A program made the translations under genes and the position numbers. Below the pieces are notes generated by a model. It did no database searches. It was not told the DNA's origin and saw only the letters and a list, made by a program, of their open reading frames with translations. From contig CAAFHY010000189.1 in NCBI GenBank assembly GCA_900762805.1, positions 1-6,965 on the forward strand: a stretch of DNA of 6,965 nt, written 5' to 3'. The DNA comes from Oscillospiraceae bacterium (GTDB lineage: Bacteria; Bacillota; Clostridia; Oscillospirales; Ruminococcaceae). Position 1 is the first letter of the stretch, and each line of letters starts with the position of its first letter. Below, piece by piece: positions 1-3,999 of this stretch.

Positions 1-337
1 AAAATTGTACAGGCAGAGCCCCCCCAAAAATAACTTGGCAGCAACCCCCGATGAAGCCGCCTGCGCGGACTATGAGACGACCCGCTATGCGTACAGGAGC
101 AGCAGGCGGAACACGCCGGCCTTGACAGAATGCGGCAGACCGAGCGGATTAAAAGCCACACGCGCCTGTCGAAACGAGCATACCCGTACAAGCACTGCCC
201 GCCGGGTGCAGAGGTGTCAGCCAACACTCACGAAGCCGAAAGCCGCCTCTGTACCGGCAGAGACAGACGGTGGAACAGTCGGCAGCCATATGGCCGCGGC
301 AAGCCCCGTCCGCTGAGCCGGGAACAACCGAATACCG
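1..337. other. Intergenic region, no gene recognised
   Basis: I see no credible coding region, tRNA, or conserved RNA signature (RNase P, tmRNA, SRP, 6S) on either strand. Open frames here have arginine/alanine/proline-rich, low-information translations typical of random GC-rich DNA. Short self-complementary stretches exist, such as GCCATATGGC at 285-294, but none forms a convincing structure. The region lies beyond the two terminators that follow mnmA. It is probably a spacer, or the leader of a leftward gene starting outside the window. Confidence 0.5.
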
Positions 338-376
338 AAAAAACGACCGCCGCAGTCTGCAAAAAGCGGCGATCGT
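338..376 (-). terminator. Intrinsic terminator, distal of two after mnmA
   Basis: Read on the minus strand, arms at 366-376 and 343-353 pair over 11 positions (one of them U-G) around a 12-nt loop. A run of six T (338-343) overlaps and follows the 3' arm. This is a classic rho-independent terminator. It is the second, backup stop for transcripts coming from mnmA. Confidence 0.75.
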
Positions 377-390
377 TTGTCTTTATTTTC

Positions 391-412
391 AAAAAACGCC
401 CCGCGCAGGGGC
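391..412 (-). terminator. Intrinsic terminator, proximal of two after mnmA
   Basis: On the minus strand a GCCCC / GGGGC stem (398-412, 5-nt loop) is followed by G and six T (391-396). It lies about 75 nt after the mnmA stop codon and 15 nt before a second, longer terminator. Together they close the cysK-HD-mnmA block. Confidence 0.75.
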
Positions 413-487
413 AGAGCGTAAAATCCGGGCAGCCCTGCCCGAAGGGAAGGACACGGAAGCGGCAAGCCTGCCGGCGCGGATCCGCCG

Positions 488-1573
488 CTACCGGAGCGTC
501 CCGCCGTCCTCCAGCAGCACCCCGCCGCCGAGAACGGTGTCGCCGTCATAGAGCACGGCAGCCTGCCCCGGCGTGACGGCGCGCTGCGGACGATCGAAAG
601 CAATGTGCGCCGCCCCGCCGCGCAGCGGCGTGACGGTGGCAGCCTGCTCGGCCTGCCGGTAGCGGATCCGCACGGCGCAGCGAAAGGGAACGGAAGGCGC
701 CTGCCCGCTGATCCACCGCATGGGGCCGGCCACAGCCTCGCGGCTGTACAGCTCCTCCTCGCGGCCGAGCACCACCGTGTTGGTTGCCGGACAGATGCGG
801 CAAACAAAATACCGATCCGGCAGGTCAAGCCCCAGCCCCCGGTGCTGCCCGATGGTATAGCGGATGATGCCCCGGTGGGTGCCGAGCGGGCGGCCGTCGG
901 TGCCGACAAACGGTCCCGGCTGTGCCGTCCTGCCGGTCAGCCGTTCGATGGCCGCGGCGTAATCGCCGTCGGGTACAAAGCAGATATCCTGACTGTCAGG
1001 CTTGCCGGCGTTGACAAAGCCGCTTTCGGCTGCCAGCCGCCGTGCTTCGGCCTTGGTCAGCCCGCCCAGCGGGAACAGCGTGTGCGCGAGCTGCTCCTGC
1101 GTCATATCATAAAGAACATAGCTCTGATCCTTTGCCGGATCAAGCGCCTTTTTCAGTTGATAGACCTCCCCCTGCCGCTCGATGCGCGCGTAATGCCCCG
1201 TTGCCACGGCGTCACAGCCGAGAAGAACGGCGCGGCTGTAAAGCTTATCAAACTTCATATAGCGGTTGCAGTCGATACAGGGGTTGGGCGTCCGGCCGCT
1301 CCGGTAGGCTGCGATAAAATTATCAATGACCCTTCTGCGGAAATCGTCGGAAAAATTAAAGACAAGGTGCCGCATTCCCAGCTGCCAGGCAACGCTGCGG
1401 GCATCCTCCACATCGTCAAGGCTGCAGCAGGTGTGCGGGCCTGTCAAGCCGGCCTCCTCATTGGTATACAGCCGCATGGTGCAGCCGATGCAGGTGTGCC
1501 CCGCCTCGGTCAGCAGCTTGGCGGCGACACTGGAATCAACGCCGCCGCTCATGGCTACCAGTATTCTGGACAT
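488..1573 (-). CDS. mnmA: tRNA-specific 2-thiouridylase MnmA
   Basis: This enzyme adenylates U34 of tRNA(Lys/Glu/Gln) and replaces its C2 oxygen with sulfur, giving s2U34 in the cytoplasm. The protein has 361 residues, the normal family length. The PP-loop ATP site is AMSGGVDSS at residues 7-15. The conserved NP-x-x-x-CN segment reads NPCIDCN, giving Cys99 and Cys102, and the second catalytic cysteine is Cys198 in SQDICFVPDG. The C-terminal beta domain ends with the usual GGG motif near residue 350. A CCSLDDVEDAR segment at 49-59 is, from memory, typical of clostridial versions. The start is supported by GAGGTAA about 10 nt upstream. The gene follows the HD gene by 32 nt, so the two are probably co-transcribed. 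It ends in TAG; reading past it would run 33 codons into the terminator hairpin, so TAG is the real stop here. Confidence 0.96.
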   Translation of the reverse strand: MSRILVAMSGGVDSSVAAKLLTEAGHTCIGCTMRLYTNEEAGLTGPHTCCSLDDVEDARSVAWQLGMRHLVFNFSDDFRRRVIDNFIAAYRSGRTPNPCIDCNRYMKFDKLYSRAVLLGCDAVATGHYARIERQGEVYQLKKALDPAKDQSYVLYDMTQEQLAHTLFPLGGLTKAEARRLAAESGFVNAGKPDSQDICFVPDGDYAAAIERLTGRTAQPGPFVGTDGRPLGTHRGIIRYTIGQHRGLGLDLPDRYFVCRICPATNTVVLGREEELYSREAVAGPMRWISGQAPSVPFRCAVRIRYRQAEQAATVTPLRGGAAHIAFDRPQRAVTPGQAAVLYDGDTVLGGGVLLEDGGTLR

Positions 1574-1605
1574 GGCAGATTTACCTCGCTGCTCTGCGGC
1601 GCCGC

Positions 1606-1815
1606 TCAGGAACAGCTGTCCGCCAACCGGCAGAAGTCCGCGGCCGGCCGGGTAAAATCGGCTGCCGGCACCGTTCGCATGGCAAGGATGGTGCGCGTGA
1701 TGAGCTCATCGAGGCTCCAGCCCAGCAGCTCGGCGCCCCGTTCAATGACGGCGCGCGAGCAGCCGGCGGCAAAGCCGGCGTTTTTATACTTCTTTTTGAC
1801 CGACTTCAGCTCCAT
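1606..1815 (-). pseudogene. C-terminal part of the HD hydrolase, separated by an in-frame TAG
   Basis: This is not an independent gene as far as I can tell. Its frame is the same as that of the HD-domain ORF directly upstream, and only the TAG at 1819-1821 and one Asp codon separate them. The residues ELKSVKKKYKNAGFAAG and the following ERGAELLGWSLDELI match the conserved C-terminal part of the short HD hydrolase family, from family memory. Joined, the protein would be 201 residues, close to the usual 180-200. The ATG at 1813-1815 lies 3 nt after the stop codon. Termination-reinitiation is therefore conceivable, but no strong ribosome binding site sits just upstream. The frame ends in TGA, 32 nt before mnmA. 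Confidence 0.75.
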
Positions 1816-1818
1816 ATC

Positions 1819-2211
1819 CTACACACTGCGGGACGGCCTCATCAGCGCGGCGGCTCCGATCAGACCGGTCAGCTCATCGGCAGCATACAGCACCTTCTCC
1901 ATCATGTGCTCCGGCACGATGTCAACGGTGATGCCGTAGCCGTGGCTGGCGGTAGCGCGGATGATAGACTCGTCAAGCCCGGCCTCCCGCATCAGCTGCT
2001 GGCTCTTGATGCAGTGCTGTTCTGGAAACTGCTCAAAATCGAGATCGTGCAGCAGCCCCACGATGCCCCAGTAGCCGGCCTGCTCGCCATAGCCCAGCTC
2101 GCGGGCCAAATATTCCATCACGCCTGACACGATCTGTGCGTGGCGCAGGTGGAATGGGTCGGTATTGTACTTTTTCAGCAGAGCAAAGGCCTGCTCTTTC
2201 GTCGGTATCAT
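1819..2211 (-). CDS. HD-domain hydrolase, N-terminal 130 residues (premature TAG)
   Basis: This is a small cytoplasmic HD-superfamily metal-dependent phosphohydrolase, resembling the predicted hydrolases grouped as COG2316. Substrate and role are unknown. The HD metal ligands are visible as His24, His55-Asp56 and Asp112 (in YAADELTG), with His66 and His90 as further candidates. The ORF stops at TAG after RPSRSV, but the family's C-terminal segment continues in the same frame for 70 codons. The full-length reading would be 1606-2211, 201 residues. All candidate metal ligands lie before the TAG, so a truncated product could keep its active site while losing C-terminal helices. The start is set by AGGAG about 10 nt upstream. 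It sits between the cysK terminator and mnmA. It may be a young pseudogene, a readthrough gene, or an error in the sequence. Confidence 0.85.
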   Translation of the reverse strand: MIPTKEQAFALLKKYNTDPFHLRHAQIVSGVMEYLARELGYGEQAGYWGIVGLLHDLDFEQFPEQHCIKSQQLMREAGLDESIIRATASHGYGITVDIVPEHMMEKVLYAADELTGLIGAAALMRPSRSV

Positions 2212-2234
2212 CGGTATATTTCTCCTGTTTTTTC

Positions 2235-2264
2235 AAAAAGAATGCGCCCCGACCAGGTCGGGGC
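2235..2264 (-). terminator. Intrinsic terminator after cysK
   Basis: On the minus strand a perfect 8-bp stem (GCCCCGAC / GTCGGGGC, 3-nt loop, 2246-2264) is followed by a T-rich tract (2235-2242). It lies 24 nt after the cysK stop and ends only 23 nt before the HD start codon. It should end most cysK transcripts, so expression of HD-mnmA depends on readthrough or on a promoter I cannot see. Confidence 0.8.
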
Positions 2265-2288
2265 GGCTGTCGTTTCTGACGGCTGCCG

Positions 2289-3221
2289 TCAGTCGGCAAA
2301 CATCGGGGTTGAAAGATAGCGATCGCCGGTGTCGGGCAGCAGCGCGACGATGGTCTTACCGGCATTTTGGGGGCGGCGGCCCAGCTCGACGGCAGCCCAG
2401 ACGGCGGCGCCTGACGAAATACCCACCAGAACACCCTCACTGCGGCCAATCTCGCGGCCGGCGGCAAAAGCATCCTCATTGGACACGGCGATGATCTCGT
2501 CATAGATGCCGGTGTCGAGCACCTCCGGCACAAAGCCGGCGCCGATGCCCTGTATCTTGTGGGGGCCGGCTATGCCGGTCGAAAGCACCGCCGAGCTTTT
2601 CGGCTCGACCGCCACGATGCGCACCGCGGGGTTTCTGGCCTTGAGATAGCGCCCCACGCCGGTGATGGTACCCCCCGTGCCGACGCCGGCCACAAAAATA
2701 TCGACGCTGCCGTCGGTATCCTCGTAAATCTCCGGGCCCGTGGTGTCGAAATGCGCCTGCGGATTGGCGGGGTTGACGAACTGCCCCGCTACAAAGCCGC
2801 CGGGGATCTCGCGTGCCAGCTCATCGGCCCGCTCGATGGCGCCCTTCATCCCCCTGGCGCCCTCGGTCAGCACCAGCTCGGCCCCATAGGCCTTCATGAG
2901 CTGCCGGCGCTCGATGCTCATGGTTTCCGGCATGACGATGATGATGCGGTAGCCGCGCGCGGCGGCGACTGCCGCAAGCCCGATGCCGGTGTTGCCGGAG
3001 GTCGGCTCGATGATGACCGAGCCCTCTTTCAGAATGCCGCGGGCCTCGGCGTCGTCAATCATGGCACGGGCGACGCGGTCCTTGACACTGCCGGCCGGAT
3101 TGAAGTATTCAAGCTTGGCCAACAGCCTTGCCGAGAGCGCATACTTTCTCTCGATGCGGGTCAGTTCCAGCAGCGGCGTTCTGCCGATGAGCTGGTCGGC
3201 CGATGTATAGATGCGGGACAT
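2289..3221 (-). CDS. cysK: Cysteine synthase (O-acetylserine sulfhydrylase) CysK
   Basis: A PLP enzyme that makes L-cysteine and acetate from O-acetylserine and sulfide, the last step of cysteine biosynthesis in the cytoplasm. The protein has 310 residues, the usual length. The PLP lysine is Lys47 in NPAGSVKDR. The substrate loop TSGNTG is at 74-79, the phosphate-binding GTGGT at 181-185, GISSGAA at 267-273 and [10 protein letters not shown] at 296-305. I chose the ATG at 3219-3221 because AAAGGAGAG lies 5-7 nt upstream and the protein then begins at the usual family N-terminus. A longer open frame to 3281 would add 20 residues encoded by the leader and operator DNA, so I reject it. The gene has its own strong promoter with an operator and is followed by a terminator. 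Confusion with cystathionine beta-synthase-like paralogs is unlikely at this length. Confidence 0.96.
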   Translation of the reverse strand: MSRIYTSADQLIGRTPLLELTRIERKYALSARLLAKLEYFNPAGSVKDRVARAMIDDAEARGILKEGSVIIEPTSGNTGIGLAAVAAARGYRIIIVMPETMSIERRQLMKAYGAELVLTEGARGMKGAIERADELAREIPGGFVAGQFVNPANPQAHFDTTGPEIYEDTDGSVDIFVAGVGTGGTITGVGRYLKARNPAVRIVAVEPKSSAVLSTGIAGPHKIQGIGAGFVPEVLDTGIYDEIIAVSNEDAFAAGREIGRSEGVLVGISSGAAVWAAVELGRRPQNAGKTIVALLPDTGDRYLSTPMFAD

Positions 3222-3226
3222 GGTAT

Positions 3227-3255
3227 CTCTCCTTTCGGCGGCGTGCCGCGCCGCC
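3227..3255 (-). promoter_or_regulatory. cysK ribosome binding site with adjacent leader hairpin
   Basis: The Shine-Dalgarno AAAGGAGAG (3227-3235) fixes the cysK start. One base upstream is a perfect 7-bp GC stem (GGCGGCG / CGCCGCC, 5-nt loop, 3237-3255). The leader from the predicted start site is only about 70 nt and has no T-box or SAM riboswitch signature. The hairpin may stabilise the mRNA or influence ribosome entry; this is inference. Confidence 0.6.
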
Positions 3256-3274
3256 CGCCTGTTATTGCTATTAT

Positions 3275-3297
3275 CTACCAACTTGGTATGTTGGTAG
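3275..3297. promoter_or_regulatory. Operator-like inverted repeat over the cysK start site
   Basis: A perfect 8-bp inverted repeat, CTACCAAC and GTTGGTAG with a 7-nt spacer, begins 1 nt after the -10 box and covers the predicted transcription start. An inner palindrome, ACCAACTTGGT (3277-3287), gives a third overlapping TTGGT half-site. This position fits a repressor that blocks initiation. Rrf2-family regulators (CymR, IscR) control cysteine and Fe-S genes in Firmicutes and bind palindromes of about this size. That assignment is inferred from context, not from a matched motif. Confidence 0.7.
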
Positions 3298-3298
3298 T

Positions 3299-3327
3299 AT
3301 TATAGAACGCTTTAGGACGATTGTCAA
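3299..3327 (-). promoter_or_regulatory. Consensus sigma-A promoter of cysK
   Basis: On the minus strand the -35 is TTGACA (3322-3327) and the -10 is TATAAT (3299-3304), separated by exactly 17 nt. All 12 consensus positions match. The start site should fall near 3291-3293, giving a leader of about 70 nt before cysK. A promoter this strong normally needs repression, which fits the overlapping operator. Confidence 0.92.
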
Positions 3328-3358
3328 GGGCTTTGTGCAGTCCCGGATACGGCTGGCC

Positions 3359-3411
3359 GGCCTTACCCCGCAGGGCAAGGCCCTCCCCGCGGCGCTGCCG
3401 CGGGGAGGGCC
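3359..3411. repeat. Perfect 15-bp GC hairpin with a competing smaller helix
   Basis: Arms at 3379-3393 and 3397-3411 are perfectly complementary over 15 bp with a 3-nt loop. A second helix, GGCCTT (3359-3364) with AAGGCC (3377-3382), shares bases 3379-3382 with it, so the two cannot both form fully. No clear U-tract follows on either strand. It lies about 50 nt upstream of the cysK -35 box and may insulate cysK from readthrough arriving from DUF2207. Confidence 0.6.
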
Positions 3412-3610
3412 GAAAATCGTCATTTTACAAAGAAATGGCCGCGGCTTTGTTCGCTCACCCGGCCAAAACGGGCACAGACGCGTGTGCTGCCCCTCTCAGA
3501 AGACTGCACAGGCATGGCACGGCGGTGTAAGCCGGAGCAGGCGCGGCGTATCGGCGCTGCGCCGCCGTTCGGGGCAGGGGTCAAGCCTGTACGGACGCTG
3601 TCCGCCGCGC
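3412..3610. repeat. Spacer with a decayed leading copy of the 103-bp repeat
   Basis: From about 3522 the sequence gcggtgtaagccggagcag resembles the matching part of repeat copy 2, with three mismatches in its first 19 bases. About 44 bases further (3568 on) a sequence resembling the unit start, with small indels, follows, as the period predicts. I read this as an old, partly deleted copy. The part before 3522 holds only weak hairpins. The translations of open frames here look random. Confidence 0.4.
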
Positions 3611-3931
3611 CGAGTCGGGCGCGGGCAAGCCAACTGTCCCCCTTCCGGGGAACCGTGCGCTCCATGGACAGCAGCGCAAATCAAAGCGGTGACAGACCGT
3701 CTGCCCGCCCAACCGAGTCGGGCGCGGGCAAGCCTACTGTCCCCCTTCCGGGGAACCGTGCGCTCCATAGACAGCGGTGCAAGCCAAAGCAGTGACAGGC
3801 CGCCTGCCCGCCCAACCGAGGCGGGCGCGGGCAAGCCAACTGTCCCCCTTCCGGGGAACCGTGCGCTCCATGGACAGCAGCGCAAATCAAAGCAGTGACA
3901 GACCGTCTGCCCGCCCAACCGAGGCGGGCGC
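3611..3931. repeat. Tandem repeat array, 103-bp unit, three copies plus a partial
   Basis: Copies lie at 3611-3713, 3714-3816 and 3817-3919, with a 12-base start of a fourth at 3920-3931. Copies 1 and 3 differ at two positions; copy 2 differs from both at about nine, mostly transitions. Each unit holds a CCCC-TTCC-GGGG hairpin inside a longer CTGTCC/GGACAG (or near-matching) pairing. Unit junctions form a 7-bp GCCCGCC/GGCGGGC hairpin (3806-3826, 3909-3929), with one mismatch at 3718 in the first junction. Because 103 is not a multiple of three, the reading frame shifts at each copy, which argues against coding. There are no unique spacers, so it is not a CRISPR array. Confidence 0.92.
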
Positions 3932-3984
3932 AAAGCCGGCGCAGCCATCAATCCCTCATGGCCGAAAGCCTTTTCAGCGCCGGC
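3932..3984 (-). terminator. Possible 3' hairpin or terminator after DUF2207
   Basis: On the minus strand GCCGGCGC (3977-3984) and GCGCCGGC (3935-3942) form an 8-bp outer stem, and GCCAT / ATGGC forms an inner hairpin next to it. Only three T (3932-3934) follow, so termination would be weak. It starts 16 nt after the DUF2207 stop, the right place for a transcript end. Confidence 0.4.
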
Positions 3985-3999
3985 ACGGATCCGTTGGCA

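Noticed and set aside
122..155. TTGACA on the plus strand as a possible promoter
   Set aside because: At a 17-nt spacing the -10 hexamer is CGGATT, a poor match, and no gene follows.
72..218. Short minus-strand frame ending in LLLLYA (stop near 82-84) with gene-like composition
   Set aside because: The frame is closed upstream by a TGA near 217, has no ribosome binding site, and matches nothing I know.
217..909. 230-codon minus-strand frame overlapping the mnmA 3' end
   Set aside because: Wrong frame relative to mnmA. It runs through both terminator hairpins, and the translation is low-information Arg/Ala/Ser-rich.
605..1939. 444-codon open frame on the plus strand
   Set aside because: It lies antisense to mnmA and the HD gene, both recognised by family motifs. 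Its translation shows no domain, and long antisense frames are common in GC-rich genes.
3222..3281. Upstream extension of cysK to 3281
   Set aside because: It would translate the leader hairpin and part of the operator; the ATG at 3221 has the strong ribosome binding site and the family's usual N-terminus.
3222..3292. Riboswitch or T-box in the cysK leader
   Set aside because: The leader is only about 70 nt, with one hairpin next to the ribosome binding site and no T-box or SAM-aptamer signature.
3611..3931. CRISPR array
   Set aside because: The 103-bp units abut with no unique spacers, and no cas genes are present.
3203..3951. Several open frames across the repeat region on both strands
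   Set aside because: The same peptide strings reappear in different frames because the 103-bp period shifts the phase, which is a repeat artefact rather than coding.
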